A model generated the notes under the pieces. That model saw only the letters and a list, made by a program, of their open reading frames with translations. It was not told the origin of the DNA and made no database searches. From positions 1,035,001-1,099,000 of the forward strand of contig JAMWET010000950.1 in assembly GCA_024036415.1 (NCBI GenBank): a DNA stretch of 64,000 nt. Reading direction: 5' to 3'. Below, piece by piece: positions 26,436-38,000 of the stretch. Origin of the DNA: Prochilodus magdalenae. Its lineage: Eukaryota; Chordata; Actinopteri; Characiformes; Prochilodontidae. Each line of letters starts with the position of its first letter. The stretch's first letter is position 1. A program made the position numbers and the translations under genes.

Positions 26436-26436
26436 C
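26299..26436. repeat. (GGAT)n then (GATA)n tetranucleotide array
   Basis: About 27 GGAT units change to about 8 GATA units, then enter a LINE-like tail. The switch is typical of a microsatellite grown from a retroelement tail. Confidence 0.95.
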
Positions 26437-26680
26437 TTTATTTAAACTGTACACATCCAGTAGTACATATACAAAGTTCACAGAAGTAACAAAAGAAGCA
26501 CAAGATAGAGATAGAGGCAAAGATACAATATAGAGTATGAAAATAGAGTCGTTCAGTGTCTGTGTAATGGAGGTAGTGGTATACCATTTGTTGTGCATAC
26601 TGAAAAGATGACTGATGTCAGCCATATAGACAGTGTAAATTGAGAAGTTGGCTGGTGTCAGCCATACAGACAATGGCATT
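26430..26680 (-). mobile_element. Probable retroelement 3' end next to GATA array
   Basis: The arrangement GATAGATAGATACTTTATTT followed by about 240 bp of low-complexity purine-rich DNA resembles antisense 3' ends of fish LINEs with a TATC tail. No coding part seen; family not determined. Confidence 0.35.
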
Positions 26681-26980
26681 CAAGTGAGCTCATTCCAGTG
26701 AGGAACCTGCCATATGCCATGATAAACATTCCATGAATATTTTCTGTTTTGACACATACTGTATAATGTGAATAATCCTAATAAACACGTCATTATTACT
26801 GTTTGATGGTTACCTTGTTTTTGTGCTATAGCACAGTGGGTGAATTGTTGTTTCATTAATGATTTTTAATAAGTAATATTTGGTTTCTTATCAGAACTGG
26901 CTCTACCTAATAGATATTTTTAGACATTACTTTTAGATATTATTCAAAGTTATTGTTATTTTGCCAAATAAGATCCGTGT

Positions 26981-27075
26981 GGGTTTCCTCCAGGTGCTCC
27001 AGTTTCCTCCCACAGTCCAAAGATGTGCAGTCTGGTGAACTGGAGATGTTAAATTGCCCTAGGTTTGAGTGAGGG
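26981..27075. repeat. Dispersed fish repeat fragment
   Basis: Contains GTGGGTTTCCTCCAGGTGCT, CAGTTTCCTCCCACAGTCCA, AAGATGTGCAG and TAAATTGCCC, a block familiar from interspersed repeats in many fish genomes. Family name not certain. Confidence 0.5.
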
Positions 27076-27450
27076 ATTCAAGTAGATGTTATACGGGACT
27101 TTAAGTAGAGTCATTTACAGCAGTAAACGTGTTTGAGGAAACGCAGCTGTGGTGTAAAGTTTGGTTTTAAGCACAGATAAGCCCAGTTGATGTTTTACAC
27201 AGTGTGCTTTCCAGGCTGATGTCCTTCTAGACCTTGAAACGCACCACTCACCACTGTCACTGTTAGTAATATGAAGTACTTAACTTTTTGAGGGCTACTA
27301 CTCTGGCATACTACTTAGAATGAAAGTATGTGATTTGGGACACAGCACTCCTCCAACTCTCCTTCCACACAGACGCCACATTCCAGAGGTGCTGAAGTGG
27401 AGCACATTGCTCCTGAGAGGCTGCAGCACCCCTCTTTGCCTCTCTGCCTC

Positions 27451-27452
27451 TT

Positions 27453-27506
<54 letters not shown>

Positions 27507-27508
27507 AC

Positions 27509-27544
<36 letters not shown>
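27451..27544. repeat. (CT)n microsatellite
   Basis: About 90 bp of CT with interruptions near 27500-27512; immediately left of the CpG-dense block. Confidence 0.95.
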
Positions 27545-27545
<1 letters not shown>

Positions 27546-27549
27546 ACTG

Positions 27550-27800
27550 CACAGCTGCGTGTAAGCAGCGGCGGCTTTTTTTAACAGTACGCACGGCGGA
27601 ACTGGCCGATGGCTTCCAGATCAGCATCAAGCCTGCGGAATGCGTGCGAGGCCCCCAGCGGAGCCGGCGGGGCCCAGGGAGGCATGATGGGATGCAGGCG
27701 CGGGTCGGAGCGCAGGAGCGCGTGCGCTTGCAGCTTGTTGCGTAAAGCTTGAAACGGTGCACGTGGCGCACACATTTTCGCGCGCGTTATTTGTTGTCGT
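27550..27800. promoter_or_regulatory. CpG-dense block, possible promoter or first exon
   Basis: About 250 bp with over 25 CpG in a window where CpG is rare: GGCGGC, GCCGGCGGGG, GCGCGGGTCGGAGCGC, TTTTCGCGCGCG, plus a CACGTG E-box near 27760. Such density outside the swap70 exons suggests an unmethylated promoter. No coding exon or strand can be assigned; short ATGs at 27683-27692 open only 18-20 codons. Confidence 0.35.
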
Positions 27801-28884
27801 GCGAATAATCGCTTTCGAGGGTCACTGAGAGGGGATTTTCTGCAGATTGTCCAAACCCAACGTGTTCTAGATTACAGACAAGTGCACACGAACTCGTAGC
27901 TGAAATAAAAAAAGGGGGTGATTGATGCGTTCATTTATGTGCGCCTGCGCAGGAACGGCGTGTGTGCTCTTTAGCACTCTGCTGTTTGGTAATGAACAGG
28001 CTTCTATTGCACACTGCACCGTTTTCCTTGGACATACATCAGAGGAACAGTTCCTAGGAATGCACAGAATCTTCCATTTACATCACTGTTGACGTCTGTT
28101 GCCTTTGCTGCGCAGTCAGCCAGAGGGACACTGTTGCATGAAATAGATGTTGCTTTTATGATTGGCCTAATTGCACGATTGCATGTCAGCCTTACACATG
28201 CAATCTGGTAGAGTTCCACGCAGCAGAGCTAATCTAGGCAGACCCAAAACTGTTTGTTGACTTTCAGCTCTAAGTACACCATGTCCGTTGTGTCCAGCTG
28301 TAACCGGTGTAGTGATACTTGTTTTGACCAGAAAAGGCACCAGCAATCCAGGATATACACTGCTATAAAACAGTTTCACAGTGTGTTACCAGTACCACTA
28401 TAGCCCCTCATCTGATTGAACTAATTTATGCATACACTTACTCATCATCTTGTTTATCTTTTTAACAGTTTATCCACAAATAAAACTTTGGCTCATGAAT
28501 GTAGTAAGGTCCTAGAAATGTTTTAGCATCACCCTATATTGCTATATTTGCATCTTTACTGGGTACTGAAGAGCAAGCCAGAGAAGTAGAGCATAAGCCC
28601 TGCAAACAGCTTTTTACCTACAGTACCACCAGAGAATTCCCAGTTAGATGCAACCTCTACCCAAATATCGCAATTAGGTTGACAAGACGATCAGTATATC
28701 ATCTAGGTTGATAACATCAGTATAACCAATGATCTGATCAGCTCACCGACCAGATGCTGTCCAAAATCTTCTGTGGCACTAGTTTTTACATAATACATTT
28801 CTCTACTACAATGTAAAATTTTATAATTGCACTTTTTGCTATTTATTTATTTACTTATTTATAGTTTACTTTGGTTGTTTTGGT
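27801..28884. other. Non-coding stretch
   Basis: Flanks the CpG block. No gene, repeat or RNA recognised. Confidence 0.3.
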
Positions 28885-28885
28885 T

Positions 28886-29605
28886 TTGTTTTTTTAAATG
28901 TTTTTATTGGTAAAAACAAGACATAAGGACAGTAAAAGACTCAAAGAAAAGAAGGGGTAGCAAACAAACAAAGAAACAAACAAAAAATATACATATATAA
29001 ATAAAATAAAATAAAATAATAATTGAACACATTATAAAGCATAAAACATCAACACAGCTCTTCCTCTAACCTTCTGTACATGGCAATGTAGGATATGATA
29101 TCTTTTTAATTATATATTATCCGTCCTTCTATCAGATGAATTCTCTACTCATTATAACAGATATTTACATCAATGTACTCCAAGAAAGGTTTCCAAATCT
29201 TATTAAAAACATCTGTTTTCTCATGTAACAGGCAGGTCAGAAAATCTAAGGGCATATGTTCCATAATTAATCTGTGCCACCCCACAATTGAAGGGACCCT
29301 GTCAGTAATCCACTGAAGAAGTATATTTCTTCTGGTGCACAGCGTTAAGATATTATAAAGCTTTATCCTGTGTGCATCAACTATAGATTTACTTGGGAGA
29401 CCTAGTAAAAGACATGTTGGGTCAGGTTTCAATCTCACCCCAAATATTTTCTCCATTTCTTGTAAAACATCACTCCAATATTTGGATAGGCGAAGAGGGG
29501 ATATTTGTACTTGATGCAATATCTTTAATTGTAAAGCTCTTGCCCTATTACACACTGTAATTCTCTTTGTAGCGGTCCAAATATTTTTCCACAAATCTAG
29601 TTAAA
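28886..29605 (-). mobile_element. 5'-truncated L1/Tx1-like LINE
   Basis: Minus strand: an ORF2 C-terminal piece (29594 to 29145), then about 250 bp of AT-rich 3' UTR, an AATAAA (28903-28908) and an A-run (28886-28896). A retained 3' end with a lost 5' end is how LINEs usually insert. Confidence 0.7.
29145..29594 (-). pseudogene. LINE ORF2 C-terminal fragment
   Basis: 149 codons open to a stop, no start of its own. Visible features fit the region after reverse transcriptase in L1/Tx1-type LINEs: YWSDVLQEMEKIFGV, PDPTCLLLGLP, RRNILLQWITDRVPS, and a final FNKIWKPFLEYI. The reverse transcriptase and endonuclease domains are absent. Confidence 0.7.
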
Positions 29606-30158
29606 ATCAGTTGACTTGGATAAGTCCCACGTTCTATTTTTCAGTATTTCTTATTAATAATCAGTATTTCTTATTAATGCATTTTACATGCATTTTTCTC
29701 ACCATGATGTTAAGGTTAATCAGTGTAGTTTTTACCATGAGGCTGGCAGGTTTGCTATTAGTGCTTAAGTCATTAGAAACTGTTGAATCTAGTCTGATCT
29801 AAACCACTTATACTGACCATACAAAATGATCCAATGAATGAAATTGTTTAAACTTATGCTAATACATTATACAAGAGCATTTGACTCAACCTAATTCTAA
29901 TTCTAGATTAGGCAGAGTTTTAAAAAAAGGACAGTACCACATATTACATATATATAATATGTTTTTTGCATGATTTCTTAAGTAACTTACTGACTAATGT
30001 AATTTACAGTGTATACATAGTGCGCCTGGGTTAATTATTAGAATCATATTTAATCAACATTTAACCCTTTTTCAGTCATGTTTTTGGTATGAGGGGATTA
30101 CCAGGAGGTGGGTAGGCTTCACCTAAACAAGCTTTGATGCAGCCTTAATTGTGGTGTA

Positions 30159-30395
30159 CAGTCGTATTCAAATGCTTGTGTGCACCTGGTCAAATTACAT
30201 GTTTTGTTGATTTGTCAATATGAATAATTACTAAATAAACACACAACTGTTTACTTGCTTAGATTTAAAAAACAAGATTTGGGGAAAAAAATTTAAACCT
30301 ATGGCACATTTAGATTTTAGGTTTTATTGGTCTAGTATGTTAAACTCAGTTTATTTTATATAGCTTATCAATATTCAAACTTTTGCATATGACTA
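30159..30395. mobile_element. MITE-like element with imperfect terminal inverted repeats
   Basis: The left end after a TA reads CAGTCGTATTCAAATGCTTG; the right end in reverse complement reads TAGTCATATGCAAAAGTTTG, 15 of 20 matching. About 237 bp, AT-rich, no coding capacity. The TA and the termini suggest a Tc1/mariner-derived non-autonomous element. Confidence 0.6.
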
Positions 30396-30399
30396 CTAA

Positions 30400-32915
30400 C
30401 ATATAAGAATATATATGTTTCAAAAGTATAATAAAACATGGTCAGTCATGTGGCAAAAATGAAAGCTTTAAAGTGCAGACCTCTTAGTCAAGGACAGCTC
30501 TAATAAAAGGTCATTTCTTCTCTCAGCACTGTAGCTCAACCTCAGTCTCTGCAGATAAGAGCTTGACCTACTGTGCTGTGGGTTTATACTTTTGGGGAAA
30601 GAACAGGTCAGGCCTTTGAGTTACCTTTAACTAGAACATTGGTCAGCTGGCCACATTACAGCACAGCCAAATAGAGATGTGTTTCCTAATTGATGCAGAT
30701 AAAAAATAAGGCCTGTTTGGCTTGTGTTCGTAAATGTGTTTGTGATGAGGAAATGGAAAATGATTTGATCCCTATGCTTTATTAATAAAACCACATGCGT
30801 TCTTACAATTGTGCCTCAACGCAACTCAAGCTTGTGTCTAAATGTTACATCACCTCAGGCCATCTTAGGTAATGGCATTCATGTACAGGCCAAAGTCAAT
30901 TACTGCAGAGCGATATACACTCACAGCCTCATTTTTCTCATTCCATGCAGCGTATGAGCTAAACTGCAGCTATTCAATCAATCTAAACATCAAATTCAAT
31001 TTCCTCATGTTATCTGATGACTGAGACATTAACCTCACATTCTGTATTTGCTCCCCAAGGTCCCGAGTCTGAATTTGTGTGTTGATTATATTTAGATTAG
31101 GAGCATTTTTAGTCTCTGATAGACAGGAAGAGTTTATGGAAACTATGAGTGTAAGAGGAACCCAGTCATTGTGTCCTTGGAGTACAATGGTGTGGTGTGA
31201 GGTGGCCAACCATTAATAGTCTCGCTTGATCAGTAACACATTTATTCATGCTTACGCACTACGCTACCATCCCCTCTCTTTTTTCACATTGTAATGGTGT
31301 CAGTCGTAGAAGCTATAAATTATGGATTCAAAGCTATTCTCAAGCGAGCTATTGAAAGTTATGAAGCACCCCCCCAAAAAAATTCCAGGATTTCCAATAG
31401 AATTCCAAGAACAACAGCTGTTCATAAATGCACGTGCCTCTTACAGTTTGTCAAATATGTCACTGACTAATGCTCTAATGCTTGGCTACACATGAAACTA
31501 TTCACTTCTGCAAACATAAGTAAATTACAAAATCTTTTCTCCATGGGGCTAAAAAGTTGCATATTTAATAATGTTTTTTTCTCTGAATGCATGTTGTATA
31601 ACACCAGATCAGTCCCAATCCTGAAATGTAGTGAAAAAAAAGTTCTCATTTTGAAATCTTCAAAAGTTAAAACATCATATTCATATTAATCACTCAAGTA
31701 AATGATAAAAGTACAGCTGTCTGTTCTCTGACTTGTGGAGACACCTGGTGGCCAGACTTGGTAATTCTGACTCTTGTACTTAATAAAGCATTAATATTTG
31801 TGGGGATGTAGGGTGTGTGTGTAAAATAAATATATATTGTCTTTGGCAAAGAAGGGATTGAGGCACGTTGCAAGTGCTGAGTACCCACCAGGTTATAGAC
31901 GGTGTCATAAAACAGACAGGCAACAACGGGAGACAAGGCAAGGACCAAAAACACAGGCTCAAGATAGAACACAGACTAACACAGAAAACCACGGGGTATA
32001 AGAAGCAGCCTTAATAAGTCCATGATCAGCTGCAGGTGTGAGCAATGGGTGGATCGGTTGGAGCCTCAGTTGGAGCCAGCACGTGTAAGAAGCCTTGTGC
32101 AGTACCACGCAGGCCCAGAAGAGGGTAGTATATGACACTTTTTAATGGCAGTTTTACAGCGAATGGTTCAGTAAATACTTCTAAACCTAAAACTACAAAT
32201 TAGTAGAGGAGCAGTTCAGCCTGCTAGCCATCTTCTAGCCTTCTTGTGCTGTTCTAAATGACCACTAGTATCTCTAGAGTAATATAGCTTCTATCATACT
32301 GAAACAAAAATAATACCGGCAAGCCAGATCTTTTAATATAATATCGATAAATATCATGGAAATATGTCAGACAATGAAAATTCATGGTCTGTTGGAATGA
32401 GAATGTTTTTTATCAGATTTGCTTTAAGCGGAAAGGAGAAGTGATGCTCGATTGAGTTTAGTTTGTGCTTTATGTAAATACTGATTGTGTTTATATTACT
32501 GCACATATATACATATATACTGTATAACAGAACTTTCACTCTTCACTGGAGTATGGCAATGTAAAGCGCACACTGATTTGTTTGTGTGGGATGTGGAACA
32601 ATTTCTGTCCTACAAAATGAATTGTCATGGTCCCCACCCCATAGCTATATCAAGCAGGCACATCCAAATGTTTAGAAGCAAACTTTTTAAAAATAAGAGA
32701 CACAGCACACCAATAGCTGGCTATAAAAATAATGAACCATTGTGTATGCAGTTGCCATGTCAGTCCCATTGCCACAGATGTATAAAACCAAAGACTTAGC
32801 CATGCAGTCTTTACAAACATTTGTAAAAAAAAAATGGGTCTCTCTAAAGAGCTGACTGAATCTGAGTGCAATAATGTAATAGGAGGCCATCATTGCAACA
32901 AGTCTGTGAAATTTC
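30400..32915. other. Non-coding stretch
   Basis: No gene recognised. About 31730-32130 (ACACCTGGTGGCCAG ... GGTATAAGAAGCAGCC) has a repeat-like feel, but I cannot identify a family. Confidence 0.3.
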
Positions 32916-32916
32916 T

Positions 32917-33010
32917 TACATTTACCTTTACGTTTACGGCATTTAGCAGACGATCTTATTCAATAACCATGCCTAACATTTCGTTGGATACTGTTTCCCA
33001 GCTAGTATAG
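32917..33010 (-). mobile_element. SINE tail fragment
   Basis: Minus-strand remnant of the SINE at 21.0 kb: TTTACGGCATTTAGCAGACG in plus orientation, then diverged sequence. The tRNA head is absent. Confidence 0.55.
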
Positions 33011-33069
33011 GAAGGTTAGAGTCTAGAGAGAAACTTCCCTTCTGTGAAATTTCTTCACGATCATCTGGG

Positions 33070-33857
33070 AGAGGTGTTATTGAAAAGGGAATGTGTTCAG
33101 GAACCACAGCAACAACAATAACTGCAGAGCATCAGCACAAAAAAGTGTGTGGCAATCTTCAAGGCATGGGTTTCCATGGTATACAAGCCTTATATCACCA
33201 AGCACAATGCCAAGCGTCAAATGCAGTGGTGTAAAGTGCCGCACCTGGACTGTGAAGTAACAAATCATGCTTTTTTCTGTCAGTCTGATGGATGAGTCTT
33301 TGTTTGGCAAATGCCAGACAACATCACCTGGCTGACTGCACTGTGCACAAGTTTGGTGGAGGAGGCATAATGCTGGATGGGTTTTAGGGGTTGGCCTAGG
33401 CCCTGAAAAGCAACCACATGATACCAGCCATTTAAAAGCTTTGGACAAATTTATGCTTTTAATTTTGGCCTGTTTCTGTTGCAGCATGACTTTGCTCCAG
33501 TGCACAAAGCAAAGTCCATAACAACATGGTTGGGTGAGTTTGGGGTGGAGGAATCTGACTGGCCCCCACAGAGTCCTGACCTCAACCCCATCAAACACCT
33601 TTGGAATACACCAGAATGGGGATTGTGAGCTGGGCGCTCTCATCCAACATCAGTGTCTGGCCTCACAAATGCTCTTCTAGATAAATGGGCAACATTTTCC
33701 GCAGACACGCTCCAAAATCTGATAGAAAGCCTTCACAGAAGAGTTATAGCTGCAAAGGGGTGACCAATTTCATATTAATGCCTATGGATTTAAAACCTCT
33801 GGTGGATGGAATGTGCAGGTGTCTAAATACTGTACTCTGGCCTATACAGTGTATACA
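33070..33857 (+). mobile_element. Tc1-like transposon relic, inactivated (catalytic Glu changed)
   Basis: The plus strand follows a Tc1 transposase in order through several frames: [92 protein letters not shown], then a right end near GTGCAGGTGTCTAAATACTG and CTATACAGTGTA. The DLNPIEHLW Glu reads Lys here. Lies tail-on to the 3' end of swap70. Confidence 0.75.
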
Positions 33858-33919
33858 CAAGCACACACATATACACACACAATACAAGGTACATTAGTTC
33901 TCCAGGATCGGTCTAACTG

Positions 33920-33925
33920 TTTATT
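33920..33925 (-). terminator. Poly(A) signal AATAAA, distal (swap70)
   Basis: AATAAA on the minus strand, about 960 nt after the swap70 stop, a few bases after a T-run. It lies about 60 bp from the end of a Tc1 relic, so cleavage would fall in the short stretch between them. Confidence 0.4.
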
Positions 33926-34017
33926 GAAAAAAAAAACAAAGAGAAAAGAATAAGTTTAAGATCTTTCTTCATGGCACCTAAGAATGAATAAGCATACATA
34001 AAAAGTTGATATGTACT

Positions 34018-34023
34018 TTTATT
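34018..34023 (-). terminator. Poly(A) signal AATAAA, proximal (swap70)
   Basis: AATAAA on the minus strand, about 860 nt after the swap70 stop codon. Would give the shorter 3' UTR. Confidence 0.4.
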
Positions 34024-34883
34024 AAATGTTCAAAAACAAATATGACCTCAAGTCTAGACATTATGCAGTTAGTTTGATGCAAACAGACACCATACTGCTC
34101 ATGGCTGAAACATCCTGAAAATGTCAATGTCTCATAAAAAAGAAAATTTGGTTACTGAAAGCACTCCGGTGTTGTAACAGATTAATACTGCAGTTGTGTG
34201 TCCTTGAACGAGACTGGCCTCTACACAGTATTCTGTTTTGTGTAAATCCAGTCAAACATGTTATTCTATACAAAATACAAACATATTTCTACACAGTCCG
34301 TTCAAAAGTATTTCATTCACTCCTTTATAATTAAAGTAATACCTTACTGTACACAAACTACACTGTACTGTTTCTGGAGGCCTAATTCTACTGTTATGTA
34401 AGTATTATTAAATTGAAGATCACCATAGATAATAGTTTGTATACTCTCTTTGAGATGTTTTATTTGACATTACTTGGTCAATGGAGATTCTTTTATGCTT
34501 AAATTGAACATACACCACTGGTTTGATTTTTTTTTTCCAAATTGTGTTTTCTGTGGAAAATCTGTCATCACTTTGGCAGAAAATACATCTAAATCAACAT
34601 TCACATAGAGTGTAGTACTTCAAAAAAATTCAAATGTATAAAATCCCTTCAAAGCAGCCACAAAAGTGACATAATGCCCTGGAACGTTACAGTATGACTG
34701 GAATGAGAACAGATAGCTTGAGGTTAGACTCTACTATGCAGTCACACAGGTTGCTCACAGGTCCCTTTGTGTGGAATCAGACACGGAGCCCATGAAGGCA
34801 GTGTATCCACTTCAGTAGTGGCTATATTTACACACATGTTGGATCAGCATTGCATTAGTGCTGAGAGAACATGAAATGAAGCC

Positions 34884-35002
34884 TCATTGGGTCTGAGTGG
34901 GTCTGTTTTTCCTCTCCTGCCAGTCTTTCTCTCTCAGGCTCAGCTCTGCTTCGGTGAAAGCTGCAGGGCCCCAGTTAGTGATCTTCTGTGGGCCTTTTGA
35001 AC
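34884..35002 (-). CDS. swap70: swap70 coding exon 12, C-terminus and stop (residues 550-588)
   Basis: 119 nt including TGA. Acceptor CATTCAG; the first two bases complete Gly550. It encodes [14 protein letters not shown], then a basic tail with REKDWQERK, ending PTQTQ. The [11 protein letters not shown] block matches mammalian SWAP70; the last ten residues diverge, which is usual for this terminus. Confidence 0.94.
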
Positions 35003-38000
35003 CTGAATGGACACATGAAAAACATCAGGCATGATTATTCCAGCAATCGGAGGTGGTAGATGTACAAAACATCTCCTAGCTATGTAAATATAGCTCTCCA
35101 AAGTGTAGCAGCAATTCCTGGTAGTATTGACAGCTTTTGAAATGAATAGCAGCTCATTTATAATAGACAACACTTTTCTTTTTTCTCCAAAAAGAAATTA
35201 TTTATCATAATTTATATATTTTATTTATTATTAGCTCTTATATTTAGTTTGTATGTATTATCAAGTGACTTGCAACAAAGCCCTCCAGATATAAAGTCTT
35301 CACCTAAGTTAAAATACAGCCTAAAAGTACAGTCAAATTTACCCGAAAGTGCAAAAGATCGAGGAAGAAGTAGGGGCTTGGATGGTGAATGGTCTGCATT
35401 ATGTGTTTTCATCAATTAGCTCAACAAGAGTACCTAATCACTGCCCAAGCTCCATGATTCTATCACTTCTTACACTACAGATCAAAAGTTTGGAATCACC
35501 ATTCGAATGTTGTGATGTATTCAGTTATTTTAATATGATGGTAGTACTATACAACTTTTGATTTTAGCAACCAGTGGTAAGCTATGTGTTCAGAATGATG
35601 AACATGATAAACTGTTGATGATTCTAAAATGGTTCAACCAGCTGTATAACACTGCAACTGAAGTTATTATATAAATATCATACAAAATGCTGCATATAGA
35701 AATACATTTTGTGCCTAAATAATAACATTTCAAGGTCTAGATTTATTATGGAATTACATAACAAGAAGTAATGATATAGAAACATGACATGAAACTCATC
35801 AATGTTAATGTATAATGAACTGAAGAAAAAAGATGTCATGAATGAAGCATGCTGCATAATAAGGAACAGCACACCAAGTTATGTGGTCATTACCAGGCTG
35901 TATAAGACGTATGAGTCCCTCATGATGTGCCACCTTGTCTTTCCAGCTCCTTGTGTTATTGGCAGCATCCTCTAGTTTCTTCATTACTTCCTGTCCAGAA
36001 AGATATATGCACAAAATCAGCGTTAATGTGGTCACACATTTCTCTGGCAATGTGTTGCAATATTGGGACACTAGAGGGCACTCCAGACGTTAAAACCTAG
36101 TCTTGGGCTGGACTACAATGCTAATGGTTTCATTACTATAATGCAGCTTAGTTCAGGCTTAGGCTTAGCCCAGGGAAACTGACTAATAAGGACAATGTGT
36201 ATGTTGGGACCCCGTAAACCCCTCCATTAGTTCGAACGAGTTATTTATTACCACAGGTTGGATCTTTAAACATTAATGTTAAAACATTACACAAGTACTT
36301 GCAATAAACATGAGATCTACTAAACTGCTGATATAGAACATTCCAGGCTATTCATATTGATTTTGTTCTGCTCCAGCACAGCGGAATGATAAGAAGTGAG
36401 CACTTTACAGCAGAAAAACAATACAACGTGCATGGCAGTGGGTATTTCATGACCAAGTCAGGGAATCACTAAACTAGCATGACAATAAATGGACAGCATG
36501 CTTTTCTATCTCCTGTTAGGTTATTATTTGGGAATATAAGGTTTTGTTTTGATGGCAAAGATATGCTCATGTGTGTAGTACCTCATACTGCTCCAGCGCC
36601 CCCTGTCTCTCGGTCTCCAACTGTTGTAGCTGCTGCATGGCGGCATGCAGGGCGTCCTCTTTAGCCAGCCGCTCTCGCTCCAGCTCCTCCTTCTCAGCCT
36701 GCGTCTGCGATATGGCCTGCTGCTGTCGCAAGTGGATCTGCTCCAGCTCAGCACGCTTTGCCGCCTCTTCCTCCAGCAGTCTGCACAACAACCGCTGACA
36801 CTTAAGAAGATCCTGCAGCTCAAACAACTGAGCATAAATATTTTTACAGTGCACAGGATACTACTGAGTGTATCTGTAAAGATCTTCCAACAATAAGAGG
36901 TTTTACTCCTATAAAAACTGTATTACTAAAAATATAGTTTTAGTAATACAGAAATTGGGTTTCACTTATTCGGAGGAAACGAGTAAAAAATGCCTTTACC
37001 GCTCATTTATTTGTTCTGCTCCTGGCAAATCTCCAGCAGAGTTTTAGAGTGACTTTAGTCAAATCTGTCTAATTCTCAAGTTCACATGATCCTGGTGGCT
37101 TGATAAAGTGAGTCAGGTGTGTTATAAATGAGGAGTTTGTAAAACATGTAAAACTGGTCAATGTAAACAACTGCTACCAATGAAGGGACTCAGCTAATTT
37201 CCCATTAAATATGCTAGAAGATGACCACATTACTGTACAGCATGGCATTGTTAATCTTTCTTTGTTTACCCTAGGTCTCAGTAAAAACTTTGGGTGGTTG
37301 CTTCCATACTTTCGAACAGCAGTATATATACACACATAATCCCGACTTGAGGAAAAGGGCGCACAGCGAGTGTTTTAAAATGCTGAGCTGGTAACAGGTC
37401 AGCACAAAGGCAGGAAAAAAGCAGGTCAGTGTGGGATCATACAGGGAACAGGAACTGCACTTTACAACCAGGAACCACAGCACTTTAAATCCTTCAATGT
37501 CTCTGTCAATTCTCTTTCCATCAGAAATAACTGGTGGCCTGTCTCAGGGCTCTCTGATCAACTGACAGTAGTTTTTCCCTTTGTCTGTCATGCCTTACTG
37601 TGTCCCCTATAAAGCTACCTATTGAGAGAAGACATGACCATTTTCCTTTCCTGTTTAGTAAGTAAAATCTGAATGTTTACTTTTGCTCATTAGCATAAGG
37701 AAACACCTCAGTGTTTGAATAACTGCTGGTAAAATTACCTTTTATTTTTTTTATTTGTGGTTGTTTTAACAGCCATATTTTACTCCTTTTTTAAGATGAT
37801 ACCCTGTGCTTCTTAAAGGGCAGCTGTGAAGATGTCCCTGTCATTTACTCCTCTGTGAGGAACAGAAATGGTGTTGATTCCATTTTTTGAGTGTTGATTT
37901 TGTATATTAATCATCACTGCTGTTGTGCAGTTGTCTCAATAGAGGGAGCGTTTCCGATTCCTATTTGTTATTTCTGGAGATTCTTATTTTTATCATTGTC

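Larger units (their letters stand above)
33905..34883 (-). other. swap70: Probable swap70 3' UTR
   Basis: About 1 kb of AT-rich, gene-free sequence between the stop codon and the last AATAAA. No ORF or repeat seen in it. Its left boundary is set by the poly(A) signal and by the Tc1 relic that ends near 33857. Confidence 0.5.

Noticed and set aside
26299..26436. Regular repeats considered as a CRISPR array
   Set aside because: Tetranucleotide microsatellite without spacers, in a eukaryotic genome.
26290..26679. Minus-strand frame of repeated Ser-Ile-His-Pro and Tyr-Leu-Ser-Ile
   Set aside because: Translation of the GGAT/GATA microsatellite.
27320..27745. 141-codon frame with a Ser-Leu run (and Arg-Glu runs on the other strand)
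   Set aside because: Produced by the CT microsatellite; the part beyond it is CpG-rich but matches no protein.
33077..33643. 188-codon minus-strand open frame
   Set aside because: Antisense of the Tc1 relic, whose plus strand carries the recognisable transposase motifs.
36524..36835. Overlapping frames on both strands over exon 10
   Set aside because: Shadows of swap70 exon 10; the frame joined by splicing is the real one.
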